Positions 8,974-18,584 of a stretch of 64,000 nt of DNA are shown here, piece after piece. The notes below the pieces were generated by a model. It was not told the origin of the DNA and did not search any database. It saw only the letters and a list, made by a program, of their open reading frames with translations. Numbering within the stretch: the stretch's first letter is position 1; each line of letters begins with the position of its first letter. Source of the stretch: Clostridium senegalense JC122 (GTDB taxonomy: Bacteria > Bacillota > Clostridia > Clostridiales > Clostridiaceae). Location: assembly GCF_000285575.1 (NCBI RefSeq), contig NZ_HE611051.1:336974-400973 (forward strand). Reading direction: 5' to 3'. The translations under genes and the position numbers were made by a program.

Positions 8974-10329
8974 TTATCCAACCTCTACCAACGATTTTTC
9001 TTTAACAACAGAAAGTGCTATTCCTAAAAGCATTCCGACTACTGCTGGTACTACCCATCCTAACCCCTTTGAATAAAGAGGTAAACTACTACATAAATTT
9101 GTAACAAACCCTAACTTTACACCTACTTGTCCTAGTGAATCAACTAAACTTACAATTCCAGTAAACAATATAGTTAAACTATAAACTATAGAACTCTTAT
9201 TAAATAAAGTATCTAACATTGATAATAGTATAAGCATTAATGCTATTGGATAAATTGCATTTAGTATTGGTACAGATATTGATAAAATTTTTGTTAATCC
9301 CATATTTGCAAGTGTCATACTAGAAATACATAACACTCTAACCCAAGTTTTATATGATATTTTATTATTTAGTGATTGAAAATATTGGCTACAAGATGTT
9401 ATAAGTCCAACACTAGTTGTTAAACAAGCTAAAGTAAATACAACAGCTAGTAATACAGCACCTGGTCTACCAAATATATACATTGTCACATTTGTTAACG
9501 TCTGGGCTCCATTTTCAGTAGTTCCAAATATTTCACCACTACTTGCACCTAAATATGCAAGCATTGAATAGATAATTACTAACAAAATTCCAGCTATTGC
9601 TCCAGCCTTTATTGATGTTGAAACTATGACCTTTTCACTTTTAACTCCTCTCGATTTTATTGCTAGAGCAATAACTATTCCAAAGTTCAAAGCTGCTATA
9701 GTGTCCATAGTTAAATATCCATCTAAAAATCCTTTAACAAAAGGAGAAGTCATATACTCTCCTACAGGTTCTCCGAAACTTCCTAATGGCTTAAATAGAG
9801 CACCAACAAATATAACTAATATTAAAATTAACAAACTAGGTGTCAATACCTTCCCCATACGGTCTACTAATTTAGCTGGTGATAAGGAAAGCCAATAAGC
9901 TATCATAAAAAATATAAATGTATATAATAACAACGCTAATGTCTTTGATACACTCTGTGGCAGATATGGTGCTACTACCATCTCAAAAGGTAAACTCCCT
10001 GCTCTTGGAATTCCTAAACAAGGTCCTATAGATAAATATATTAACACTGTAAAAATTATTGCAAAAATAGGATTAACTCTTTTAGCAAGATTAGTCAAAC
10101 CACCACATTTAGCAACAGATATTACTCCTAAAATTGGAAATCCCACAGCTGTTATAAAAAAAGCTCCCATACATATCCAAGTTTTTATGCCAGCTGATTG
10201 TCCTAAAAATGGTGGAAATATTAAATTTCCAGCCCCAAAAAATAATGAGAATAGCATTAATCCTATAAGTAATAAATCCTTTTTTGATAAATTTTCATTT
10301 GATAAATTTTCATTTGATAAGTTTTTCAT
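8974..10329 (-). CDS. brnQ: Branched-chain amino acid:cation symporter BrnQ
   Basis: The 451-aa LIVCS-family carrier has about twelve membrane helices and imports Leu, Ile and Val with Na+ or H+. The family start is clear: LIGLMLFSLFFGAGNLIFPP, followed by GIPRAGSLPFE. The first 16 residues carry a tandem LSNEN repeat made by a 15-bp DNA duplication (about 10284-10325), just before the first helix. The gene is controlled by a T-box leader upstream, and its ATG overlaps the stop of a 23-codon leader ORF (ATGA). GAGGGGG lies before the start. Context and T-box specifier agree that it responds to isoleucine shortage. Confidence 0.92.
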   Translation of the reverse strand: MKNLSNENLSNENLSKKDLLLIGLMLFSLFFGAGNLIFPPFLGQSAGIKTWICMGAFFITAVGFPILGVISVAKCGGLTNLAKRVNPIFAIIFTVLIYLSIGPCLGIPRAGSLPFEMVVAPYLPQSVSKTLALLLYTFIFFMIAYWLSLSPAKLVDRMGKVLTPSLLILILVIFVGALFKPLGSFGEPVGEYMTSPFVKGFLDGYLTMDTIAALNFGIVIALAIKSRGVKSEKVIVSTSIKAGAIAGILLVIIYSMLAYLGASSGEIFGTTENGAQTLTNVTMYIFGRPGAVLLAVVFTLACLTTSVGLITSCSQYFQSLNNKISYKTWVRVLCISSMTLANMGLTKILSISVPILNAIYPIALMLILLSMLDTLFNKSSIVYSLTILFTGIVSLVDSLGQVGVKLGFVTNLCSSLPLYSKGLGWVVPAVVGMLLGIALSVVKEKSLVEVG

Positions 10330-10397
10330 TTACAATTTCCCCCTCGTTTAAACATAACTTCTTTTCTATAACCTATAATATCAATCTCAATTTCCAT
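10326..10397 (-). CDS. 23-codon leader ORF coupled to brnQ
   Basis: AAAGGAGGGG lies 5 nt before the ATG at 10395-10397. The predicted peptide is MEIEIDIIGYRKEVMFKRGG followed by NCK. Its TGA overlaps the brnQ ATG as ATGA, and the brnQ ribosome site is inside this ORF, an arrangement typical of translational coupling. It starts only about 50 nt after the T-box terminator. It has no Leu or Val run like a classical attenuator peptide, but it holds four Ile in the first eight residues. Whether the peptide has a function or simply loads ribosomes is unknown. Confidence 0.6.
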   Translation of the reverse strand: MEIEIDIIGYRKEVMFKRGGNCK

Positions 10398-10440
10398 GAA
10401 ATCCCCTCCTTTAATAAATAAAAATTATAAATTTTTATAA

Positions 10441-10738
10441 AATAAAAAACTCGCCCCTAAAATAAGGGACGAGTTAAATCGCGTTACCACCCTAATTCTA
10501 TAAAATAATCTATAATAAATAGACCTTTATAGCTCTTAGTTACGTATCTATCAATACGCTTATCTTTTAACGGTGAAAGAATCCGGTAAAACTTACTTAA
10601 ACTAAATTCAGTTTTACTTCTCAGAGATGATTTTCCACTATACCTTGAACATTGGCTTACAGCAAAATGCCAACTCTCTGTAGAACAAAATATTGCTTAC
10701 TTTTTCTCTTCATAGAATTTATTTTGTTATTTATTGTT
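10441..10738 (-). promoter_or_regulatory. T-box riboswitch, probable isoleucine specifier
   Basis: On the minus strand the T-box sequence AGGGTGGTAACGCG lies at 10480-10493. It is followed by a terminator hairpin with the arms AACTCGTCCCTTA and TAGGGGCGAGTT (10448-10475) and a T run. Upstream there is a Stem I with AGAGAG and GTAAG elements at 10620-10715. On its 3' side the specifier loop reads GGAAAATCATCTCTGA, which places the codon AUC (10629-10631), that is Ile. Uncharged tRNA-Ile would pair with it and with the T-box bulge, so the antiterminator forms and brnQ is transcribed. The specifier was set by eye; the T-box class itself is certain. Confidence 0.9.
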
Positions 10739-10743
10739 TTTAT

Positions 10744-10770
10744 GTTATACTCATATTTATTTTTTGTCAA
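10744..10770 (-). promoter_or_regulatory. Probable promoter of the T-box/brnQ transcript
   Basis: On the minus strand, TTGACA (10765-10770) and TATAAC (10744-10749) are separated by 15 bp; a TAACAT alternative gives 17 bp. The position is a few bases ahead of the T-box leader. Confidence 0.6.
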
Positions 10771-10919
10771 TAGCTAAATTTTTAAAATATTTTTAATTAA
10801 TAAAAATTTAAATTATAAACATTTTATTCTTACGTTGTATATTTCGTATAACTTTTTTCAACTTTCCACTATTTTAGGATATATATTTAACCATAATAAT
10901 TTATAAATTTATTTATTCG

Positions 10920-11446
10920 TATTTTACTTTAATTACTATGCTTTGTATTCTCCTTAAACACAATTTTCTCTTTTTGTTTTTCAGCTTATTTTTTATTAAA
11001 GCTTTATTCTTTATTATTGGCCTTATTACTTAAATTAACAAAAATAACGTTGTAATTCTAAAGCTTTTCTTTATATTTTAATTTTAACTAAGTATCTCTA
11101 AAAACTTAATAAAAAACTCTTTATTTTTTATTTTCCTTTGTTATAATACTAAATGAATTAACATAACTTTTCTTTACAGATAAAATTATTATAATTTATA
11201 TTGAAAATATGTTAATTTTATTATTAAAAGCTTAAAACTTATTTATAGATAAACTGGTAATTCTATATTAGTTGATACTTTTAAAAATAAATTAAACACT
11301 AAAATGCTAATTACTCTCACGATACATGTGAAAGTGTATCTTAATTAGATAAATTTAATTTAGAAGCAGTAGACATACTGTTTATGACATTAATTTAAAT
11401 CCTTATTAAAAAATGATTAAGTATTGCGCGCTTAATCATTTTTTTG
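10920..11446 (+). pseudogene. Ghost copy of the cation symporter locus, coding centre deleted
   Basis: Bases about 10920-11230 match the upstream region of the symporter at 12397 (12096-12396), including the -10 region GTTATAATACTAA. A stretch near 11229 matches its first codons (ATTAAAAGCTTAAAACTTAT against ATGAAAAAATTAGGACTTAT). Directly after, 11249-11446 matches the last 30 codons, the stop and the terminator of the same gene (13510-13708). About 370 codons are missing between. The remnant is therefore an earlier direct duplicate that lost its middle. The ACT-domain gene lies between the two copies. Confidence 0.85.
11412..11445 (+). terminator. Terminator of the ghost symporter copy
   Basis: A 10-bp stem AATGATTAAG/CTTAATCATT followed by seven T. 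The same hairpin ends the intact symporter gene at 13674-13702. It may still stop transcripts reaching here. Confidence 0.75.
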
Positions 11447-11502
11447 TTTTTTGTACAATCTTATCTAATTTATATATTTTTTCTATACATTCTTTTATCA
11501 TT

Positions 11503-11520
11503 TATGGTGACAGTCATTAA
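11503..11520 (+). repeat. REP-like repeat copy
   Basis: TATGGTGACAGTCATTAA is identical over 18 bp to the copy at 8876. It lies just beyond the stop codon of the ACT-domain gene. Confidence 0.65.
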
Positions 11521-11543
11521 TTTTTTTGTATTATACCATAATA

Positions 11544-11981
11544 TTATTCAATAGCTATTAAATTTATTTTTATAACCTTACTTAATAATTGCATTTCAGC
11601 TATAAGCTCTTCAATATCACCTTCAAGATTTAATATATCTAAAGTTATTGTTATATTAGCTGCTCTATTTATAGGAATATCCTGATTTATTGTTATTACA
11701 TTTCCTTTAAACTTTACTATCGTCTCAAGTATTTCAGATAAAGCACCATATTCGTGACTTGCTAATATTGAAATTGTAGCTTTTTGACCTTTTACATCCT
11801 CTGTCATCAAAAAAACCTTATCTCTATATTTATAATATGCACTCCTACTAATACCTACTACTTTAACTCCCTCTGTTATATCCTTTACATGTCCTTTGTA
11901 TAACAATTGTTTAACCTCAACAACTTTACTGAATATTTCCGGTAAGACTTCACCATCTACAACAAAATAATTGTTTTCCAT
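11544..11981 (-). CDS. UPF0735-type ACT-domain protein
   Basis: The 145-aa protein has an N-terminal helical part with a HTH-like SRSAYYKYRDKVF segment (residues about 40-60) and a C-terminal ACT domain (about 66-145; GQKATISILASHEYGALSEI, then ITINQDIPINRAANITITLD). The length and order match the UPF0735/PheB-like family, which probably senses an amino acid and is often near homoserine dehydrogenase or aromatic biosynthesis genes; none of those is here. It is transcribed alone, against the flanking symporter copies. The amino acid bound is unknown. Confidence 0.85.
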   Translation of the reverse strand: MENNYFVVDGEVLPEIFSKVVEVKQLLYKGHVKDITEGVKVVGISRSAYYKYRDKVFLMTEDVKGQKATISILASHEYGALSEILETIVKFKGNVITINQDIPINRAANITITLDILNLEGDIEELIAEMQLLSKVIKINLIAIE

Positions 11982-12314
11982 ATTATTCCCCCTTAATTAT
12001 TAATCCTAAAATTTTTAAACATCCAGTTTTTTAATATAAAGTTACTTTAGAACTTTTTAAAAATATAGCAACCTATGCATTCTATTCACCTATTATATTT
12101 TACAATTATTACTCTTTGTACTCTTCATAAATACAATCTTTTCTTTTTGTGTTTTAGTCTAATTTCTATTAAAGCTGTATTCATGATTATTGGCCCTATT
12201 CTTTAAATTAACGAAAATAAAGGTGTAATTCTAAAGGTTTTCTTTATATCTTTATTATAACTAAGTATCCCTAAAAATTTAACTAAAAACTATTTATTTT
12301 TTATTTTACTTTGC

Positions 12315-12320
12315 TATAAT
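12315..12320 (+). promoter_or_regulatory. Probable -10 box of the symporter gene
   Basis: TATAAT preceded by TTTGC lies 76 bp before the symporter ATG. The -35 region is AT-rich and weak. The same box is kept in the ghost copy at about 11143. Confidence 0.4.
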
Positions 12321-12396
12321 ACTAACTACATTAACACAAACATTCTTAATTTATCAAATTATTACAATTAAACTATAAAAGGAGGTTAATTGACTT

Positions 12397-13605
12397 ATGA
12401 AAAAATTAGGACTTATACCAAAACTTATAATCGCAATAGCACTTGGAATTATTTTTGGAGCATTCTTTCCAAGAAGAGTAGTGGAGATTCTAGCCACCTT
12501 CAACTCAATATTTGGAAACTTTTTAAACTTTGTTATACCTCTTATAATTGTTGGATTTATAGTTGCTGGAATAGCTGAATTAGGGACAAGCGCCGGAAAG
12601 ATGCTTGGAGTAACTACCCTGTTTGCATATGTATCTACACTTATAGCTGGATTCTTTGCATACTTTGTAGCCTCTAAATTATTCCCATTTTTTATAGCTA
12701 CTACAAAAACTTTATCAAATGCAGTTAATCCAGAAGATCATTTACTTAAACCACTTTTTGAAATTGAGATGACACCTTTAATGCCTGTTACAACAGCATT
12801 AATATTAGCATTTCTTCTTGGTTTAGGTATTGCAGCTGTTAAAGGCAAAACTTTATTAAATGCATCGATAGAATTTCAACATATAGTTAAGAAAACAATA
12901 GAAAAAGCTATAATTCCATTATTACCAATTCACATAATGGGTATTTTTGCAAATATGACTTATGCAGGAGAAGTAAGCAGAATATTGTCTGTATTCTGGA
13001 AAGTATTCTTGATTGTACTGGCAATGCATATATTAATGATAATATTCCAATTTGCAGTAGCTTGTTTGGTTGGTAAAAAGAATCTTATATCTTGCTTAAA
13101 AAATCAAATTCCTGGATACTTAACTGCAGTAGGTACTCAATCCTCAGCAGCTACTATTCCAGTAAACTTAGAATGTGCTGAAAAAAATAATGTATCTAGA
13201 GGGGTTAGAGAATTCGTAGTTCCACTTTGTGCAACTATACACCTATCTGGAAGTACAATTACTTTAACATCATGCGCTATAGCTATAATGTTATTAAATG
13301 GCATGGCACTATCATTTAGTCAATTTGCTGGTTTTATAGCTATGCTAGGGGTTACAATGGTTGCAGCCCCAGGAGTTCCAGGTGGTGCTGTAATGGCCGC
13401 ACTAGGAGTCCTTCAAACAAATCTTGGTTTTAGTGAAGCTCAACTTTCTTTAATGATTGCTCTATATATAGCACAAGATAGTTTTGGTACTGCTTGTAAC
13501 ATATCTGGAGATAATGCAATTGCTATCTTAGTTGATGCTTTTAAAGATAAATTAAAACCTAAAAATGCTAGTTACTCTAAAGATACACCTGAAAATGTAT
13601 CTTAA
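12397..13605 (+). CDS. Dicarboxylate/amino acid:cation symporter (DAACS family)
   Basis: The 402-aa protein has about eight membrane helices and two re-entrant loops and imports dicarboxylates or neutral amino acids with Na+ or H+. The family signatures are a Ser-rich hairpin GTQSSAATIPVNLECA (about residues 248-263), an HP2-like stretch VAAPGVPGGAV, and NISGDNAIAILVD in place of the usual NMDGT-containing helix. AGGAGG stands 11 nt upstream of the ATG. A duplicated, internally deleted copy lies at 10920-11446. The substrate cannot be told; serine/threonine or glutamate/aspartate are both known in the family. Confidence 0.88.
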   Translation: MKKLGLIPKLIIAIALGIIFGAFFPRRVVEILATFNSIFGNFLNFVIPLIIVGFIVAGIAELGTSAGKMLGVTTLFAYVSTLIAGFFAYFVASKLFPFFIATTKTLSNAVNPEDHLLKPLFEIEMTPLMPVTTALILAFLLGLGIAAVKGKTLLNASIEFQHIVKKTIEKAIIPLLPIHIMGIFANMTYAGEVSRILSVFWKVFLIVLAMHILMIIFQFAVACLVGKKNLISCLKNQIPGYLTAVGTQSSAATIPVNLECAEKNNVSRGVREFVVPLCATIHLSGSTITLTSCAIAIMLLNGMALSFSQFAGFIAMLGVTMVAAPGVPGGAVMAALGVLQTNLGFSEAQLSLMIALYIAQDSFGTACNISGDNAIAILVDAFKDKLKPKNASYSKDTPENVS

Positions 13606-13673
13606 TTAGATAAATTTAATTTAGAATGCAGTAGAAATACTGTTTGTGACATTAATTTAAACCCATACTGAAA

Positions 13674-13706
13674 AATGATTAAGTTTTGCGCACTTAATCA
13701 TTTTTT
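13674..13706 (+). terminator. Terminator of the symporter gene
   Basis: A 10-bp stem AATGATTAAG/CTTAATCATT with loop TTTTGCGCA, followed by T4, 70 bp after the stop. Confidence 0.9.
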
Positions 13707-13708
13707 AT

Positions 13709-14179
13709 TGCCTGCATTTTCACTGATACATATATTTATAAAAACAATTCTTTTTTATACTTCTCCTATTGAATTACCATAGAAGCAGTTTTTTAATGAA
13801 ACAATCACATATTAAATTATAATTACAAGCACATACATATAATTTCTTTCTATATAATACACATAAAAATTTAAGATATTTTTTCTCCTATAAGCCTTAT
13901 AGCGCTTTTCATATTTTAAGTTCTAAATATAAAAACTACATTTAGTATCTTATTCTCGAATATTCTCATTTTATTTCTAAATATGTTGATTTAAATACTA
14001 ATTTCATTTTTATTGACAAATTGTGAATTTTTTTTAGGAACAAATGGTTTTTTAACAAATTTATATACAATATGTAAAAATTATCTTATTATATTAAATA
14101 TAAGTTAGTAGCGCAAACTTATATTAATACACCAAAAATTTTCAAAATTCATAATTTAAAAACAAGGAGTTGATAATCA
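13709..14179. other. Intergenic stretch before the secreted DUF3472-like gene
   Basis: About 470 bp. TTGACA at 14013-14018 is the best -35 candidate, but no good -10 lies 16-18 bp further on. AAGGAGT lies 8 nt before the ATG at 14180. I see no VirR box, riboswitch or repeat. Confidence 0.4.
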
Positions 14180-16499
14180 ATGAAAAGAAAATCTTTATTA
14201 ATTGGTGTTATTGCCCTGTTAATGGGTATAAGCATTGGTAATTTTAAAACAGCCCATGCACACACTAACGCAACAGGAATGTATGTTAATCCTACAAATG
14301 CAAAGCCGTCGGATATTATTACTAATGATTGGAGTGCAATTAAAAACCCACCATATACATATTGGGCAGTACACAATTGGAATGCAGGAGGAGAAGCAGG
14401 TGGTTATGCTGGTTTCCAGCAGCGTGCTGACAGGCGTACAGCTCATTTTGCAATTTGGGATCCAGTATCGGTTAGACAGCCAATTGAAGCAGAATATCTT
14501 TCTCCCAATTCTACTTCATCCCGTTTTGGCGGTGAAGGTGAAGGAATGAAAGTTGAAACAAATTATAATTGGCAACCCAACAATTGGTATAAAATGACCA
14601 TGCGTAATTGGCAAGAAGATGGACACACAAAATTTGGTCAATGGATACGGGATGAATCTACTAAACAATGGAAACAGATAGCTATTCTAGATTTTCCAGT
14701 AGCAAATGTTAACTTTAATTGGGGTACTGGAATGTTCCAAGAAGACTGGGCAGGAAATGGTCACCAAGAAAGAGAAGCTAGATTAAAAAATTTTTATAGC
14801 AGAAATGTTTCTGATAGCTTATGGAATTCTTTAAACAAACAAAAAATAACTAGTCAATATCCTAATATGAACTGGAATGGGGGAGGAAATTCAGAATATG
14901 TTTGGGTTAGTGCAGGTGGTAATGCCAAACCATCTATCAGTAGTGGCCAAGTATTTCAATTAAATCAACCTAATACACCTAATGTTGGGAATTTAGATTT
15001 TGATATCACAAATAAAAAATACGAAAATGGGAAATTAAACATCTCATGGAAATTAAAAGAACAAAGTACACCTCAATTTAAAGGTAAAATAGAAATTTAC
15101 GATAACTCTAGCATGACAGGTACACCTATTAAAACTATTAACAACATAAAATCCTATAAAAATGAAATAAACGAAGTTGCTAATTTAAATATTTCAAAGG
15201 GACTGTATGCTAAAGTAATATTAACAGATTTATTCGATAACACAGTTACTAAGACTGCTACTCTAATTAATGGAAATGGAGAAGAAAATAAAGGTTCATC
15301 TTTTACATTTGATTTTAAAGGTTATAGTGACAAACAATTTGCTAAACTTGATCTTGACCTTACAAATTTAACTAGTAAGCTTACAGTTGAAAATATTAAA
15401 ACTCATTACTACTTTAATGATAGCTATGCTTCAATTTTAATTCAAAATGAATATGGACAAACTATTTTTGATAAAGACTTTATTGGTAATAAAGTAAACG
15501 AAGCTATGGTAAAAGATATACCTCTAAAAGAAGGTTATTATTTAACAGTTAAACATAGAGAGTATTCAAATAGGTTATTTATAATTAATAATGATAAAAA
15601 CTTATCACTTAATAAAGGTGCCACTAATTCATATAAAATTAGTAAAAATCAATTAAATCCAATTGATGAAAACGATATACCAACTCCTGATAAAAATCCT
15701 TACTTAGGTGAAAATTTTAACATTACATTTAAAGGTTTAGGTGATTGGATTTTTGGGGAACTAAATTTAGATTTAATATCTAAACAAGCTAATCTTAAAA
15801 TAAACAAAGGTGAACCACATGTTTATTTTACAGATAGTTATGCTTCAGTTGTAATTAAAGACACTGAAGGAAATAATGTTTATTCTGAGGATTTTATTGG
15901 AAGCAAAACGAATAATGCTTTACTAAAAAAACATTTCAATTAAATCTGGCTACTATATAACAATAAAACATAGAGAAGCAGATAATCGTTTAATAATTAC
16001 CAATACAAACAATAATTTAGAATTAGATAAAGATAAAAACATAACTTATAAGATAACTGATGTTGGATTAGTTAAATGTTCAGAAAATGAAATCCCTACT
16101 CCAAGTAAACCAACTTATTATGGAAATGAATTTAACACAGTTTTTAAAGGATATGGTGATAGGATTTTTGCAGAAATGAATATGAATTTAGATGAAAATC
16201 AAGCAATAATAAATATATCAGAAGGTATAGTTCATAGTTATTTTTCAAATACCTATGCTTCAGTTTTAATTAAAAATTCTCAGAATGAAACTATATATTC
16301 TAAGAATTTTATTGGAACTAATAACTACTCTAAAAATAGTGAGACAGTTTCTATTGATGAAGGTAGCATAATTACAATTACTCATTTAGAATTTAGTAAT
16401 AGATTACAACTAATTAATACAGAAAATCAAACTGAATTAGAAAAAGGTTCTTCTGTTACTTATCAAGTTATAGATGGTGGCTTAAAGAAACTTGATTAA
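14180..16499 (+). pseudogene. Secreted DUF3472-like protein with carbohydrate-binding repeats, frameshifted
   Basis: The first frame (to 15943, 587 aa) starts with a signal peptide cleaved near AHA-HT (about residue 28). A DUF3472-type domain with many Trp/Asn/Gly follows (WAVHNWNAGGEAGGYAGFQQ). A Fn3-like segment lies at about 275-370, then repeats of about 115 aa like the mucin/carbohydrate-binding domain of enhancin-type proteases (motif FxFKGYxDxxFAxLxLDL ... YFxDSYASVxIK ... DFIG). The second repeat is cut at an A7 run (15925-15931). Removing one A continues the frame as NISIKSGYYITIKHREADNR through a third repeat to the stop at 16497-16499. The N-terminal domain is visibly richer in G+C than the repeats, suggesting a borrowed module. 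It would bind host or environmental glycans outside the cell. Confidence 0.75.
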
Positions 16500-16535
16500 C
16501 AAATCAAGTTTTCCACTACTCAATAATATATAAAC

Positions 16536-16587
16536 AAAAGAACTATTACTTAGCTAATATTTAAATTAATCAAGTAATAGTTCTTTT
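16536..16587. terminator. Bidirectional terminator
   Basis: A perfect 15-bp stem AAAAGAACTATTACT/AGTAATAGTTCTTTT between the converging DUF3472-like gene and the small CxxC gene, with T-rich tails on both strands. Confidence 0.9.
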
Positions 16588-16595
16588 ATTTTTAT

Positions 16596-16754
16596 TTATA
16601 TATATCTACATACATGTGTTCTATCAGGACGAATTTCTCCACCACATTCGCCACATATTCCTATAACTTCATATGCATAACAAATCACGCTAGTTGATAA
16701 AATAAATCCTGCTACTAATCCCCCTAAGACTACTTTTCTTAATTTTTTACTCAT
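16596..16754 (-). CDS. Small secreted CxxC peptide (52 aa)
   Basis: The ATG at 16752-16754 follows GGGGGAT by 4 nt. Residues 1-28 form a signal peptide (basic KKLRK, then VVLGGLVAGFILSTSVIC, ending with YAY). The mature part is about 24 residues and reads EVIGICGECGGEIRPDRTHV plus CRYI, with three Cys and a His that could hold a zinc ion or form a disulfide. The gene converges with the DUF3472-like gene and shares its terminator. I recognise no family. Ribosome site, signal peptide and terminator all support a real gene. Confidence 0.65.
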   Translation of the reverse strand: MSKKLRKVVLGGLVAGFILSTSVICYAYEVIGICGECGGEIRPDRTHVCRYI

Positions 16755-16960
16755 AATAATCCCCCTTTTTATAATTTACTATAGCTCTTATATTATCAAT
16801 ATTTTGAAAAAAAGTAAATATATTTATTATATGCTTTCGTTAACTTATTTTAAACATTTTATTAAATTTAATTTTAATTTTTATAGACAATTATGGATTA
16901 AAAACTTACATATTACAGATAATATTTTAAAGTAATAAATTTTCAAACGAGGTATTTACT

Positions 16961-18216
16961 ATGAATATAAATAATAGTGGAAAAATAATTATATTATTTT
17001 TCTTTTAGCATTATCATCTTTCTTTTCAGCATCTGAAACCGCACTAATGTCTTTAAGTAAATTAAGAGTTCGATACTTAGTTGATCAAAATATAAAAAAT
17101 GCAGATATTGTAAGTAAGCTAATTGATAATCCAAACAAATTGTTAAGTGCTATACTGATAGGTAATAACATAGTAAACATTGGTGCTTCTTCATTAGCCA
17201 CAGTAATTGCAATTGATTATTTTAGTAGCGCAGGAGTTGGTATTGCAACAGGAATAATGACAATTCTTGTATTAATTTTTGGTGAGATTACACCAAAATC
17301 ATTTGCTGCAAATGACCCTGAAAAAATTTCATTAAAAGTATGTAAGATAATATCTTTAACTATAATTATTTTAAACCCTATAATAATTATTTTTAATAAG
17401 TTAACTGAACTTATACTAAAATTACTAGGAAGTAAAAATAATTCTAAGAAACCTTTTATAACTGAAGATGAATTAAAAACCTTAGTTAATGTTGGACATG
17501 AAGAAGGCATATTAGAGATTGAAGAAAAAGCTATGATTCATAATGTTTTTGAATTTACGGATTTACAAGTAAAAGATATTATGACACAAAGAACTAATAT
17601 AATAGCTATTCAATTATGTACTCCATATGAAGATATAATGGAATTATTCAAAGAAGAACATTTTTCACGTATACCTGTATATGAAAATAATGTTGATGAA
17701 ATTGTAGGTATACTACATCTAAAAGATTTAATTTTTCATAATATTGATAATGATAACTTTGATATAAAAAAACATTTAAGAACACCTTACTTTACTTATG
17801 AATATAAACCTATTTCTGAACTTTTTTCAGATATGAGAAAAAAAAGAGTTTCTCTTTCAATTGTTCTAGATGAATATGGAGGAACAGCAGGTCTTATATC
17901 AATTGAAGATTTAGTAGAAGAAATTGTTGGCGATTTAGATGATGAATATGATGAACACACTAAAAATATAGAAATAATAAATGAACATGAATTTTTAGTT
18001 GATGGGTTTACTAAACTTTCTGAAGTTAACGAAATTCTAGGTTCATCTATTGAATCTGAAGATTTTGATACTATAGGTGGTTACATAATCGGCGAATTTG
18101 GTTGGATTCCTCAAGAAGGAGATATGATAGAAGTAGAGGACTTAACTTTTATTATTGATAAAATTGATAGAACTAGAATTTCCTTAATAAAAATAATAAA
18201 ACATCCTAAAATTTAA
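16961..18216 (+). pseudogene. CNNM/CorC-type transporter (DUF21 + CBS pair + CorC domain), frameshifted at start
   Basis: The true start is the ATG at 16961 (CGAGG 8 nt upstream). It reads MNINNSGKIIILFF, then meets a stop after T5/T4 runs at 16997-17006. Adding one T restores LLALSSFFSASETALMSLSKLRVRYL and the open frame from 17047. The rest is complete: a DUF21 membrane domain with GNNIVNIGASSLAT and FGEITPKSFAA (about residues 60-110), a CBS pair (MTQRTNIIAIQL; FSRIPVYENNVDEIVGILH) and a C-terminal CorC_HlyC domain (DFDTIGGYIIGEFG). These proteins move or sense Mg2+ or other divalent cations at the membrane. Without the first helix, translation from Met at 17047 would probably give a non-inserted product. 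Confidence 0.8.
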
Positions 18217-18388
18217 TATTTTTAGGATGTTTTATTATTTTTATTCTTATATTATTTTGCTATTTCTTACTTATAATTCTACAAAAATTTATTAGAAATT
18301 TGTTTAATTAGACTTAATACATTTATACTATTCTTGAATTTTGTCATAATTTAAAATAAATTTTTTCTACATTTTTACAATTTGTTAA

Positions 18389-18417
18389 TTGTAATACCTT
18401 TTATTAGTTGGTATAAT
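18389..18417 (+). promoter_or_regulatory. Promoter of the RiPP unit
   Basis: TTGTAA (18389-18394) and TATAAT (18412-18417) are separated by 17 bp. The transcript would carry a leader of about 160 nt before the precursor ATG, containing an imperfect direct repeat of TTAAGTAGT near 18530-18555. Confidence 0.65.
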
Positions 18418-18584
18418 TTGGATAAATTAAATATTGCAAATACTGTTTTCTTCTACTTATTAAAAACTTAGATATACTTATTATCAAAATCACTAAATAT
18501 TAAACATCATTTACTAACTTTAATTTAAGTAGTCTTAGTTTAAATTAAGTAGTTTATAAATAATTTAAGAAAGGGGGAACTCCT

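Noticed and set aside
13709-14179. VirR box upstream of the secreted protein
   Set aside because: No paired CCAGTT-type repeats are visible; only an isolated TTGACA.
14219-14549. Several open frames on both strands inside the DUF3472-like gene
   Set aside because: They overlap the well-supported signal peptide and domain frame and have no start signals of their own.
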